Assembly: GCA_002633005.1 (NCBI GenBank)
Contig: NMRA01000559.1
Location: 1 to 64,000 of the forward strand
DNA: 64,000 bases
Origin: Phoronis australis
Lineage: Eukaryota; Phoronida; Phoronidae
Direction: 5' to 3'
A program made the translations under genes and the position numbers. The notes under the pieces are model-generated. The model was not told the origin of the DNA, made no database searches, and saw only the letters and a program-made list of their open reading frames with translations. Below, piece by piece: positions 24,298 through 37,100 of the stretch. Each line of letters begins with the position of its first letter. Within the stretch, counting starts at the first letter, position 1.

Positions 24298-24919
24298 TCT
24301 CAGTATTTGTAAGAACTTACCGTCATCTACATGGAATGACTTCCACACGCGAATTGCTTGGGTGGAATAGTGGGAATTTGGGAATGTCCTTATACCAGGA
24401 ACTGAGTATTTTGGAAAAGACTTTGTTGCATTGACTGAACATGCATACACATAACATCCCTTCACACGACCACTGGAAAGTAGTGCTTCTTTCAAATCCA
24501 GAAAGTTTATGATATTATTACTTTCGGCTGCAAAGTACTTTGCATGTTGTTTGAGGGGAGCCGATCTTGCGATCACAGAGATCCTTTCCATTTTGACTTT
24601 TACTAATGTCATATCTCGAAACAGAAATGCAGGTAGAATTTGACAAGGCTGCTACGTTCAGGAGGAGAGGAGCAGAGTGGTAACATCCAGCATTACCTGA
24701 CTCTTCCATGACTGGTCCTGTTCAGTCAGAAACTGATACACCGACTCGGGGTAGTACGAGTCCGTACTCTGGCACAGGCCTTGCTTTGTGAAGTAGTTTC
24801 TTGTATCTCAAATGTTCAGTGGTTTCTTTGACATAACTCACTAAAGCACAAAGATTTTTGTGATTTTTTGAAGAATAAACTTTAAAGGAACATGAAGGCC
24901 CATCGACACCGTCCGCCAT
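24298..24919 (-). pseudogene. Unrecognised transposon ORF, broken
   Basis: A frame opening at 24919 (MADGVDGPSCSF, then HKNLCALVSYVKETTEHLRY and PVPEYGLVLPRVG) stops at 24722. Further protein-like frames follow: KDLCDRKIGSPQTTCKV, then RISVIARSAPLKQHAKYFAA to VWKSFHVDDGKFLQILRKWE, which runs into the N gap. The frame changes suggest decay. It is enclosed by the inverted repeats, so it is probably a transposase or accessory protein. No catalytic motif is recognisable. Confidence 0.45.
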
Positions 24920-25999
24920 TTTGTCTTTTTAAAATGCACTTGCTTGTCTCAAAACCAGTTATTACAAATATCAATTCTTACTCGTTTAATCTTAAAGGCA
25001 TTTATTTCCATTCAAAAGTTCTACAGAGTGTTTAAATTAACGTGATTATGTAAAAGAAATGAAAGAATACGAGAGGGTTACATGAACATTTTTTATAAAT
25101 CCTCAAGCTTTAAACCTCAACTGACTCCCTCAGTGGGCAAAGGTCATCGGGTTCAGTTTCGATACTAGCCGCGTAATAAACCCGGAAAACATCTTGTTTT
25201 CATTTGAAAGACTTTAGACTTGGTTTCTATAACTATTTAAAGCAGACTTCTTGCCTAAAAGTTTGTTCAAATGGTCTGTAAACTCTGCTCGTCATTTACA
25301 AACTATGAAAATAGACAGTTTTGCAAGACAATTTTCACTAAAGTGCAAAGTTGAGGCAAGATTTTTTATTGCTCAGTCATCAAGACTAACTCCTTAACTG
25401 TATGTTCAAAACGTCACATAAGGCTACAAGGTGTTTTATGGCAGTAAGAAGGTCACAAAAATGGCCACTAAAATTAGCCCCAAAAAGTGGTCTGTGGATT
25501 ATCTCCCCTGTCTAGCACAAAACTGTTAGATTTTAATAAATGGCACAGAATTATGGACAGTATACGTTGATTATTTCAGCCACCAAAATATAGCTTTCGA
25601 TCTATTTTGTATGTTACTCATTTTTGTTGCTGAAAACATGCGATTTTTGAGACAGCTAATTTTCCCAATTGTGCCAATTTGTGTTATCATGCTCCAGCGG
25701 CGAAATTAGGGGTCATTGAGTGCACAAAATTTGGAATTTGAGTTTTTGTTAGGATACCTACCCATGTACAAAAAATGAAGTTGTTTTAAATTTTGACGTA
25801 TAGACTGATTTTTGAAAATCTACTGGTTTTTATATGGACTGCCTCTTAACAGGCCCTTCCAATCCCTGCAGGAATCACATCTCATCCGGTTAAGGGACGA
25901 GTTAAGACCAGCTGCTGTAGGGCCGCATCCCGGCCGCCGCCAAATATACTTTTGATTTTGACTTCTTACCACTATTGAATTGGTTTCAACTCATTCCTT

Positions 26000-26202
26000 A
26001 CTCAGCCGAAGAACTTGAACTGATTATTTTACGCAAAGGATGATGTGACAATTCCGCCGGTGTCGCGTCAGTATCAGACCATTATTGAAACACAAAATTT
26101 CCGTTGTGACTACCTGGCAGATAATCGAGTCTGATCTCGGCCGGGGTAAATCCGAACTGCCACGCCGTTTCAATCCCTGGGCAAAGGACGAGTTAAGACC
26201 AG
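26000..26202. repeat. Dispersed repeat, copy 2
   Basis: It shares CTCAGCCGAAGAACTTGAAC and TAATCGAGTCTGATCTCG with 23503-23655. The following GGACGAGTTAAGACCAG also occurs at 25894-25911, just outside the transposon's right end. Confidence 0.7.
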
Positions 26203-29200
26203 ATTTATAATAATAAGTGTCCGAAATCTAAAGTTAATTTGACAGGTGTGTTTATAGCCACTTTAAGAACTAGTTCGTTGAGTGTCATTGGTTTAAAGCA
26301 GAAGGACGTTAGAAGTTACTTACCAATCGGTTATGAAGCCTAGTACCGTATATGGAACGCTTGCCGGGACGTTAATCCTTATATCTCCCCAGCTCAATGT
26401 CCTGTCCTTTCTATTAGACTAACGCTATGTTAAATAACAAAAGAGTCCATGTGATGTCGGCGTGCAATAGATGGACGCACGTTAAAGAAGGCGTGGTTTG
26501 AATTCAAATGCCTTTCCAAATACTGTAGGCTTTGCGATTTGCCTTATTCCCCGTTACAACTTGTTCGCGGTCACCATGGTCTCCCGTACTATACAAAAAG
26601 TGACTCGGAGATTTCTTTTAGGGGAGACGTTGTTCCGGAATAAGGTTCTTAACTGCCTTTCTTCCTCTTCCACCGTGTGGTCGGCAAACTCATCTGAGGT
26701 AGTCGCATATGGAAATCTGGGGCGAGAAACATGCCAGTCGCCAGCCAGTGTTAACGTGAGTATATGAATGGAAAACCCCAGTCGTTGGCGAAGCGGGTCA
26801 CTGAATTATCTAGATACCAACTATGTGGTCGCAACTCCAATTCAAAAAGTTAACATGGTGAAGGTGTTTTCCACGTTTCGGTTCCTTGCTTGAACAGCAG
26901 TGACTCCACTGCCGTTTTTTATCATAGCTGACTTTTTCGTAGTCTTTTTTTCCCAGCAGCACTAGTCGATCAGCTGACACGTTAATCCCGCAGGCAATAG
27001 CTGATGATATATAAATAAGCTGAACTCGAATTACGTTCTACATTAACTTAAAACGGGAGAACAAATCGCTCAATTTTGTTTATAGTGAAAAGTTGTCAGA
27101 GTTCTGATAGTTTTCCCGAGATTTATACTAAACGAAAGAATGGTGATGCGTTGCGTTTGTGGCGGTTCCTGGCAACTCAGTATTGAGCTCTTTTGACTTT
27201 GCCGCGGGACATCCGAGAAGCGCGGATATGGCGCAAGTTTGTACACCGAACTCTCGTGTGGGACGAAACCGTAAAACAAGCTTTGCTGGCGGCCTCAGAC
27301 TGGTGGGTTAAGCGTTCCCACATAATTTCGCCGCTGGACTAAATTTTACGCCGCTTGCTAGTCTCATGTTCAGAAGGGAAGTAAATTTATTCCGAAAGTA
27401 AATGTCCGACACCACTGAAGTTAAGGTGCTTGCGGTCTGTAAAGAACGTTAACCGAGGTAGTAAAGGTGCAAGGGAAAGCAGTTTATGTATTTTACTGAA
27501 AAACTGCGAGGTTTATCCATTTGGCATAACGTACACCCTTTATCCGTTGGAAAGAATTTTTAATCATTCGCAAAATATGTCATCAAACCCAAAGAAGGAT
27601 AACGTTTTCAAAACACAACCCCGTGAAAAAGGTGAACTCTTTTTCGAGGTAGATCTTATTTAGTTTTTAGTGTGCACGTTTCGACAGCTATATTCCTGAA
27701 GGTAAATGATGAATTGTTTGCTGGCTATGACTGGTATGGGAAAATAAGATTAGAGCCCCAGGTAGTGCCTATTTTTACAAGTAGTCACCGGACACTAGCT
27801 TGCCTCCGCCGTCCTAGAATTGTAAGGAAGTTGAAAATGTCTATAGTTTCACAAAGATTAAAATATTCTGAAAATTTTGGGTGTTTCTAGTAGTTTGACT
27901 CTCTTTTGCGATGAACGAGTCAAATTCTTAGGGACGAGTACACCTAGTTCATTCGAGGGGGCCTAGTTTTGTTCTCTGTAGGCTAAATGTTGTGAAACAT
28001 CTAATACAAATGATACATGAGCGACGATTTTCTCAGTTTTCCCAGACTTCATTTTTATCACCAAACAAAGCTATTACAATGATATTATGCCTTCGACGTC
28101 TGTAACAACGTAAAGCTCACTGTATTATTCAAATTTTTTTCGGGTCATATATTATCTATGCGCCCTCTCTAGAGTGGCGTCGGTATGACAATTAGATTCT
28201 TGTTATGCGCTCCGTCAAACTCTACAGTGATGGTTAAAAAAATAAATGAATTGGTTTGTTTGGGTTTTCCTATTGAATACCCGGCTGATATACAACCCAC
28301 TGAAAAACCACTTTAACTCGGAAAACACAGTTATGTTTTCCAAGCAGAGGCCTTTGCAATTTCTGAAGTTGTAGAAAAACATTGTGAAAAGAGAATCTAT
28401 GATAAATCTATAGCCGGGCAGCTATAAAAGCCTTAAACAAACAATGTTTTGAAATCGCTATACTGTTCAGCAGTCACTAACCTAAATAATTTAGGTAAAT
28501 AGAATAGTACCACAGTTGCCTGGACGCCTGCCTTTGGACGCGTTGGCATCCGGGAGTGATAACGACGCGATAGATTGATTACAGGAACTTGGTTCAGAAC
28601 TTGAATTTCAAGGACCTGAACCAATGTTACCCGTCCCTTATGCCTCCTGCGTTTTAGGAATAAGGATTGGTCATTAAAACGATGGAAACATCTTGGACTA
28701 ACAGAAGTGGCTGTAGAAGAACAAAAGAGGTGGTGAGCTGAGTAACTCCCAGACTTACCTCCAAGCTTTTGAGTCTGACCAGGTTGAGACAATTATTAAA
28801 TTTCAGTCAACTTTAAGATCAAACTTAAATTTAAGTCCGTTTCCAAAAAGGGGTATCCACTTCTTTACTTACGTTTTGTCTTAATTTTGACTAACTTACC
28901 GGATGTGGATGTTTCAAAGTTCGGAGGTTGAGATGAATCTTAGAATTGAGTAAAAAAATGAACTTAAATCAGCGTCTTGGAACTGTCCACAGATCAACGA
29001 TACACAGAAAGCAAAAGAGGAAAATGCCTGGTGCTTATAAAACCAGATGGTACACTTGGCGTCTCAGTGTTACGAGGCGTTGCACTCTGAAAGGATCATA
29101 CGAGATGGCACGTGACCCATGTATTCTAGTGTTTCTAGTGTTAGGGCTTGCGACCTTGGCACTAAACCGTACGGGACTGGCCGCGACAGTTTGAACTGTG

Positions 29201-29311
29201 AATATCCGTTTGTATGGTCGACTTAGTTTTGATCGAATGCTGTAGTTATCACATCAAGCGTGACTTCATTGCTTCGTTTTCATTTTGTAATTTCTGTTCA
29301 TAATTGAATAA
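26203..29311. other. Anonymous intergenic sequence
   Basis: No supported gene was seen. The longest frame (28433-28792, minus, 119 codons) matches no family I recognise and has no exon partners. A fragment near 29100-29190 resembles the foldback element at 13164-13307. Confidence 0.4.
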
Positions 29312-29623
29312 GGGTGGCTGATCTAGGATACCATAAGGGGGGGCAACATGTTGCCTCAGGGAATTGGGCAAAGCTCGAGTATATGTGCACAGGCGGCCCG
29401 AAAGTTGCTTGGCCGGGGTTTGTGGACCTTCTGTCCGCGGGAAAATCTATCGGTGGACTAAAATAGTAAAAGGGAACACGATTCCCCCCGCGATCTGGGG
29501 TTTGAGCCCCCCCCCGTCCGCTACTGGTTCTAGTGTCTGAACTCAATATTTCCTCACGCTTCACGCTGTTGCTGTTTTATTTTGCTTGCGGCAGCCTGGG
29601 GGGGCGCCCCCTAAATCCGCCTA
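29312..29623. mobile_element. hAT-like non-autonomous element with 7-bp target duplication
   Basis: It is flanked by direct repeats TGAATAA (29305-29311 and 29624-29630). The left end GGGTGGCTGATCTAGG and the right end CCCCCTAAATCCGCCTA form an imperfect inverted repeat related to the GGCGGATCCAGG MITE family. It has no coding capacity. Confidence 0.55.
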
Positions 29624-30002
29624 TGAATAATCAAGACACGACTCCAGACAACCAGCGATATCTCTAAAATCACTTGTCTAGAAACCCAACAATTACACGT
29701 CTGGCCATTCTTTATAATCACTGACCCGTGGACCTGGCTGGATGCCGGAAATAGTCTAACATCCGATGTCTTTTCAGCTCCAATCCATTTTCGACAACTT
29801 ATCAAGCGATTTGTTAGAGATTTTTCAAATAAGACATTTTGAGTGTTAAAATAGCATATTTTACGAAAAGAAGTGGCATTTCATATATAAGTGTTTGTTT
29901 TGTAATTTCTAATTTTTATAGTCTCCTTTTGAAGAATTTGAACCCGTAATACTGCCTTATCAGAAACCCTATACAATTTTTGAAGCAGTGGTAAAAATGA
30001 AT

Positions 30003-30018
30003 GTGTGTGCGTGTGCGA

Positions 30019-30080
<62 letters not shown>

Positions 30081-30400
30081 GTGTTTATGTACTTGTTGTT
30101 TCAATAATACAATTGTATATTTTCATGGATGAATATTAAAAAAGTTATGCAATTATAAATGAAAAGTTTAGGCACTACTAACAGGTGTGGTTACGTAACT
30201 TTTGAAGATCTGCTCGCGTATTCATTAGCGTAGGTAAGCGCGTGCGTATAAATGCATGTACATATCATTACTATTTTCTAATATTTCTATAATAAATCAT
30301 TTGTGCAATGTTTATCTGTTCCCCAGATATTTTGGTAAATAAAGTTGATTTCTGAACATTAATGTTATCTGCAGTATGTACCTGTAACCGTGAAATACAA
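30003..30400. repeat. GT microsatellite plus dispersed tail, copy 2
   Basis: A long GT/GC tract (30003-30084) is followed at 30255-30400 by sequence matching 7260-7395 (GTGCAATGTT, TTGATTTCTGA, ACCTGTAACCGTGAAAT). Confidence 0.7.
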
Positions 30401-30407
30401 GAACAAC

Positions 30408-31656
30408 ACGGAGCGTTGAAATGCGCCCACAATAGCACCGCAAACGGTGTGCTTCTATGGGTGTTTTTAGTATCATAAAATGGCTACTAGATGGCGCAGA
30501 ATGCGTCAAACCCATCCGAATTGAGAACGTGGCGTCGTCTCTGAAAAACACAACTATGAAAGTAAGCCAAGGAACTCCTGAGTCACAGAGGTGAAAATAA
30601 AAAACACTTGACACTGGGGAGCACAGCTATAGTCTGATTTGTTTGAAACTCATAAACTCATGCGTCGTCTGATACCATGTCTATAGAAGTCCATCTGCCA
30701 AATTTTTCAAAGATCCTTCAAAGGGTTAACGAGATACAGCCGTAGATGCAAAAAAGCAAAATTGCCCTCAAGGGGCGCCAGAATAGTCAAAAACATCAAA
30801 AATCAACATCATCCAGGGTCTTCGCATTAGGAACACAACCGTCAATTTTCATAACCGTCCTTTCAGTGGTTTGGCATATAGCGAAGCACTGAGACGTCTA
30901 AAACATATTTGAATTTTTTTTAAAGGCCACCAGGTGGCGAAGAAAACACCAAATCTGTCCGAAAATGGGAACGTGTTGCTGAATTTCATGAAAATACATT
31001 CATGAACTCCGAAGATACAGAGGTAAACGTATAAAACATTTTGTTACTTGGGGGCACAGTGGTATCAGGATCAGTTCGACACTCGTTTCCGTTTGTCGAC
31101 GGCTCCATAGGAATACATCTTTCAAATTTCACAAAGCTCTTTCAGAGGATTGAGGAGATTCGGCCACAGACACAAAAAGAGAAACAAAATAGCCACTAGG
31201 GGGCCACACAGTAGTCGGATCCGTCCGAAAGTCAGCGTAAGTCGGAGCCTTCTCAACAGCAATACACCTATACATTTTTAAAATGATCTTTTGAGCGGTA
31301 TGGCAGACAGAGAGGCGGACGCCAGAAAATGAACGCAAAAATAACAAAACTGTCTGAAAATAGAACTGTATCATTGCATCCGCATTAGAAACCTATTTGC
31401 CAAATTTCATGAAAGTCCGTTAAGGAACTCCGAAGATACAGAGGTGAACGTAAGAAATTAAATTGCCACTAGGGGGCACAGCGGTATTTGGGTCGGTCCG
31501 AAACTCGTCGTCATCTGTGGTCAGCAATACAGAAACACATCTGCCAAATTTCAATAAGATCTTGCAAGGGGTTTAGCAGATGCAGCTGTAGACGCCGGAC
31601 GCCCAGACAGAGATGATGACAATATGCACCCACGTATAAACATGTGGGCGCAAAAA
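30408..31656 (+). mobile_element. GCGCCCAC-ended internally repetitive element, copy 1
   Basis: The left end is CACGGAGCGTTGAAATGCGC, then CCACAATAGCACCGCAAACG. The right end is AAACATGTGGGCGCAAAA, giving inverted GCGCCCACA termini. The interior contains repeated blocks with GCCACTAGGGGGCACA, GATCCGTCCGAAA, ACACATCTGCCAAATTTCA and GAAGATACAGAGGT. No ORF is present. Two other copies lie in introns of the methyltransferase gene. Confidence 0.75.
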
Positions 31657-34148
31657 AGAATTCAATTCAATAGTTTGTGACAGTATAAGTTATCAAGCTC
31701 TTGGCGGACTGGTCAACTTTTTCTTTTTCCCGCCATCCCGCCACACCATTAAAATGTCCCGCTTTTTGACAAACGGCGAAATTGACATATTGTCATACAC
31801 GTATACTATTGTAAATTCTCACGATTGTAAATTCTCACGCGGCATAGCCCTATTTCTCCATTCGACTAAAAACAGATCCAAATGCCCGCTTTTCAACCCA
31901 CTTGTCCCGTTATTCATTCTCGAATGTTGACAACTATTCAACAGGTGTTCAAAATAACATTGTCTCTTTCTATGAATATTGTTATTTTCCAGAGCTTACT
32001 TTCTTTAGTAATGTAACAATCGTAAAAATATGTTCCAACGTCTCTTATTTACGGTAGTGCACACTACATGTATCAGTATCACTAATTTTTACTTTCTGAA
32101 GATTTTTTTCTAAACTTCTGTGTCCATTGCAATGAGCTATCCACGGTACATTTCAAAGCTACCAAATAGATTACTGCCCGTTTGTTATCTATTAGAAAAT
32201 CATTGTCTGCAAATTTCGGATAGATAGTTGACGTAATTATATTTAGTCAGCCGGCGAAACTTCTTGAAATAAAGTTTTGATGGCAAAGTCATGTTAGAAG
32301 CACATATCACAATCATCGGAAACTATCGCTGATCACTGTTCGGAGGATTGCCAAACTCAAAATCACCACTGCCCCGGTAGAAGAGAGGAGGCAAGAATAC
32401 ATTAATGCTCTTGCACTGAATGCTCGCGGCAATCACTGCCCATTTAGTCCCGGAAATTGCCGTCAAACCTGGCCCAACCTGAATCAAGAATAGCTTGCAA
32501 CTCTAAATCTATGTCATCGCCTTGTTCTTTACTGTTCTGATGCCATTGACCTTGAAAATTAAGTAACTGTGTAGCATATTATGTTACATTTCACTCAATA
32601 TAACCGTTTATAGCTCATGTTATAAAACCGAACTAGAACAGGTAAAAATTAACTGTGCATGGAAGCTCGCTATGCTGAGTAGAAGCTAATTTTATAATTT
32701 TTGTTCTATAATATTACACTATACTATGTATTAAGGATTAGAATGGAACATTTAAACAAAACATGACAGTATTGTGTAGACACTTATATTAGGGCACTAA
32801 ATAATTGTATTGTATTGTCCAATGTTATTAGATTACTACCAGAATGTAAGAGTTCTTGAAATCTACTGGTTTTAAATCAAGTGTTTAAGTTACCGCTTTC
32901 ACAGAAAAATAGGTAAAATAAACGAAATTTGATGGCATGGCCAACTGTATCGCCACCGGAAATTACTTTATTCAAAATCATATAACGGGTATCTGAAAGT
33001 GGTATTTCGCCATCATGTATGGAGCATTTTCGGTGCGCGTGTGGAGTTGAGAAGATTTTTAAATAATGGCCACCTTAATTTGCATAAAGTATGCAAATTC
33101 ACGATTAAGTATATATTTATTTCTTGTAAAGGCCACCGGCCCACATTACAGTGAAACAAATTGACGGTAACTATCAGCGCACGGTCATTACGGAGTACAT
33201 AGAATGAATCATAACAGGTCACCTAACAATGTCTTTCTTTAGTTCTCTCCCTCCAGCAAGTATTTACAAATGTTTTTTAAATCATTACAGTTTTGAGAGT
33301 TTACAGTACTAACAAAGTTTCTAACACTGGCGTAATTTATATTCCACGTTGATCTCTGGCGGGTGTCTGAAAGGTTTTGCTGAACAGTTGTCCAAATTCC
33401 TTTGATTGAAAAATATGTTCCCACAGGTAACAATAGTTAGGGACCATCTCGATTCTATAATTAAAAATTCATGATTTATTCGTCTGCTAACTAGCATCAT
33501 AGTATGTCACTTGGTAAGGAAGTTGTTAGCAAAAGCAGAATTTTGCATAAAGGCAGTCTTAATTTGCATACTTAAAAATACTCAAAGTTGTCAAGATTGC
33601 AACCCAGCCCACATGGTTCTGGGGACCACCTCAACATGAAACATTTAAAAAGCTTAAGCTACCAAGAATTTCTAGGTCCCCCATTGCAACCCTACGCGGC
33701 TATGCCATAGCACTATACCGCGATTACATACATAGACCTGTATTCAGAATTTGACTCTGCTGAAGTCGAATAAGATCATTAGCTGCTGGGCTTCCATAAA
33801 TAACCGCACTGTGCGAACAATAACTGCTTTGTGCGATGGTTTCGTAGTACTTGAAAAGTAGTTATTCAAGTTTGTGTCATACCATTGGGGAGGAATGTGC
33901 AGGGTGGCACAAAAAAACGAACCCACAAAAATTTGTATAAATTTCTGAATTCTAATTCTTTCGGAAAAAAGCAACTAAATTCCAGGCACGCTGACGAGTG
34001 TGGTAAAAAACCTTCCTTCGACGATTTTATTGTTATTCTTGGTGGTTCTGTCCATTCTAATGGTCCTAACAAACACTTAACCATTCTGGGCTTGCAGGGG
34101 TTATCTAGTCGGCATAGTGGCTCATAATTTTGCGCAGGGTTGTAAATC
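31657..34148. other. Anonymous sequence upstream of SABATH-like copy 2
   Basis: No gene or clear repeat was recognised. Any promoter for copy 2 would lie here, but no convincing TATA box or initiator is visible. Confidence 0.4.
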
Positions 34149-34196
34149 ATGAGTGTCGTACACACACACTTAGACCTTTTGAAATTGACAGAAAAG
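34149..34196 (+). CDS. SABATH-like copy 2, exon 1 (putative start exon)
   Basis: ATG at 34149 opens 16 codons (MSVVHTHLDLLKLTEK) that end at a GT donor (34197) in phase 0. That matches the phase-0 start of the next exon. The exon was chosen because it brings the total CDS to an exact multiple of three. Its residues have no distinctive family signature, so an alternative first exon further upstream remains possible. Confidence 0.55.
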
Positions 34197-37100
34197 GTTA
34201 GTGAACAAGTGCTTTTGGAGCCCTGCTTTTAATGTACAACTGTCTCAGCTTAACAAAAGCTCATGGCTGAGAAAATAGTTGTTTTATTACTCCCTGTGGA
34301 TCAGTAAATAGCCGAGTTTAGAAGAGCTTCACAAAGGGATGGTGCCTGAAAACTAATGAATTGTGGGAGTTTTATCCCATCGCTCTAGAGATCCTTTACA
34401 ACTGAGTCGTAGCCAAATGTAATTTACCTATTTTATTTTATCAAGGCACCACTTGTCGGAGATCCGTTCTGTTACAAGCCATTTGTAGAGGAAGGCGAAG
34501 GATTCAAAGACACCGATCTCCTTTTGAGCCACACCATCGCTAAGCTGTTGAAGCCAAAGTTGCTTCAAGCATTGGGTAAAATAACTTGTGCTTAGTCTTA
34601 TGATACATGAACCTCCAACTCTGTATATTCTAAAATGGAAAGTCTTAGGTCGTGCGCATAAGCCATGATCAACACTTCTAATATCTGTTTATACTGTCTT
34701 CACGCATTTGCTAATATCGGGACGTTCCAATGGCCCAAAAACGTTTCTGGAGGATTAGACGCGAAATAGAATACACATTTTGCCCTCAAATTTCTCCGTT
34801 CAGGTTCTATATCAATGAGTTTATTGATATGCTCTCCTTAGGTCGAGACCTATATCTGCATCAACACCACTGACATGTCCTCACAACACATGTTTGTTTG
34901 AAAACTACGGACTGCAAAACTTCAGTTGCCCATTTCGGCATATCATAAACTAGCGCCAGTTGTCGTAATTGGCAGCTCGCGTAACTGCTTTTAGCAACAA
35001 GTTGAGTTTCAAATTTGATGCGTACAACTGTTTTCTGTTACGCGGGGAAAGTCGAAGACCCTTGAACTTTTTATGAATTTACTCGAATGGGTTTCTCATT
35101 TCAAGTGGTTTTCCCCATAAATTTGAAAAAACACAAATTTATGGATAACACTTCAACAGTCTCAAAATTACGGTTCATATTGGTGGCTCCACATCTGCCT
35201 TCCATTTTTATAATTTCAAAGGTCTCTTTGGAAAGATTTCGCTGCAAGATGTTTTTCTTAGTATCTTGTTATTTCAGTTTTAAAGACAGTTAATCGAAAA
35301 CTGAATGTCAAAAATCTCTCTTGGCCTGATAGATCAACGACAACAGATTTGCCACTCCGGTGTTTATATACGGGCCCACTTTCCTGTTAGTAGACTTAGC
35401 CTACTTGCCGGAAGTAAAACCGTGACTCACAACAGGCGCCGCTAGTGAATAGTGACTTCACAGCCAATGAGTGTAGGTCGCGTCTTCTGCGTATGAGTCA
35501 CAGATTTTGAGACTATACAGAGTTGGCGGCCCATGTATATGATGTCACCTGATCAAACACTCGCAGCAACGGAAACTGTTGTCGTGGTTCATCGCTTTAT
35601 ACAATAAAGGTTACACACTAGCCACAGGGATGTACTTGTATATCCCAAAAAGTATAAGCAGTGACTCTTAAAACTTAGTTCTATTACCAGCGTCGTAATT
35701 GTGTTGCGACACAAGGATCTTAGTCCTCGAAACTTGGAACTTGAAAATTGTTTTTGACATTTTCCGTTCTACTTTAGTGTGAAGTAAAGATAAGTGTTAT
35801 GGAACGCGCCTAGCCTCACCTTGAGACGAGTCATTTAGACTCATTCGAATACAATTGGATGCGTCAGAGTCGGACTCGAAAAGTAATTCTTAAGCATGTC
35901 AAGTACCGTCCCATTTCTGTTATCCTACCAATAAGAAGTTGTGGTGTGGTCAGTGATGACGTATGCTTCGATAGTCAGTTTACGCGCCAACTTAGCCGAC
36001 ACATGGTCCACCTAAACTACTTATGTATTCTAGCACAGAATAGTAAACACATACGTTGAGTTTCCAGAATAGTGTGAATGGAAAATGTAAAAAATCGAGT
36101 TCAACTTCGACCGCTCAGCACCCTGCAAATGGTGTTGGCTAGGGGTGCATTCCACACACAACACTCGCGAAAACCCACTAACAAAATTGCGGCCACAGAA
36201 GTGATTGGTCAGAATGCTCTAATGTTGAATTATGGGTTAGTCTTCTGTTTCCTTTCCTTAAGCGCGGGACATTTCGCGCCGCAACAAGTGCATCGTGATT
36301 GCCTTGCGATAGTGGAACGCGCCCCTGGTTAAAGTTTGGTTATCACTGGATGAGCTTTCAGCCTTTGAAACTAGCACATTGTTGCATGGCAACTTTGTCA
36401 ATTGTGTTTGAGTGAAATAGCTTTAAAAGAATTACCTAAATGTTTTCCAGAGGAAATGACCGTAGACGGCGAGACTACGTTTACTATATGCGACTACGCT
36501 GCAGCGGACGGATTAACTTCGATGGATAACATCAAAGATATAATAGGTTTGAATTTTATCAACAGCAAAAAGTTTCTTTCAGTCTGGGTCTTGCAAGTTA
36601 CCGCCCGATAAAAAGTGTTAAGTTTACCAAGGAAAGTGAAGAGCCAGTCCGCCTTATCTGCTCACTATTTGAGCTATATACTCGGCTGCTGCGGGCACAA
36701 CTGTTAGAAAAGTAGAAACGGTCTTGTAGTTTTATTCTGATTCCATACAAAATGAGAATTGAAAATGTCTACGCCCACAGCGGACTGGCCACATCATTGG
36801 CTGCCGCAATAAAAATAAAACAGCAAGAGCATTAGGGAAATGTGGAGTTTAGGAATTAACCCCGGTAATTAACATTACACGGCTGAAACAAGATTTAAAT
36901 GTGTGCAGTGTTAGTGTGTTGGGGGGGGGGGGGGGNGGGGGGGGGTCAGATCCAATTTCAAATCTCAAATTCGGAACACGGCGCAATCGTAACGGAACTA
37001 TGGCTAAGTATAGGCTCTCCCGCGATATCCCAGACGACCAGCAGTGGCGCTGCGCACTACGACTCCGTTTCCGTCGTCTGCTTCACTGTGCAATGAAGAA

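Larger units (their letters stand above)
23656..25848 (-). mobile_element. Inverted-repeat DNA transposon with decayed ORF, interrupted by an assembly gap
   Basis: The left end is TAAGAGTGACTCCATATAAA, and the right end reverse-complemented is TAAGAGGCAGTCCATATAAA. Homology continues inward through AACCA and TCTATAC, giving termini of about 40 bp. The interior holds minus-strand coding-like sequence from 24919 to about 24298, running into the gap. A target-site duplication is not obvious. I cannot assign the superfamily. Confidence 0.65.

Noticed and set aside
23779-24612. Long ORFs spanning 23779-24612 on both strands
   Set aside because: Their length comes from reading through 415 undetermined bases. 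Only the part outside the gap was used.
28433-28792. 119-codon minus-strand ORF
   Set aside because: No recognisable domain, no partner exons and no splice context. The length is compatible with chance.
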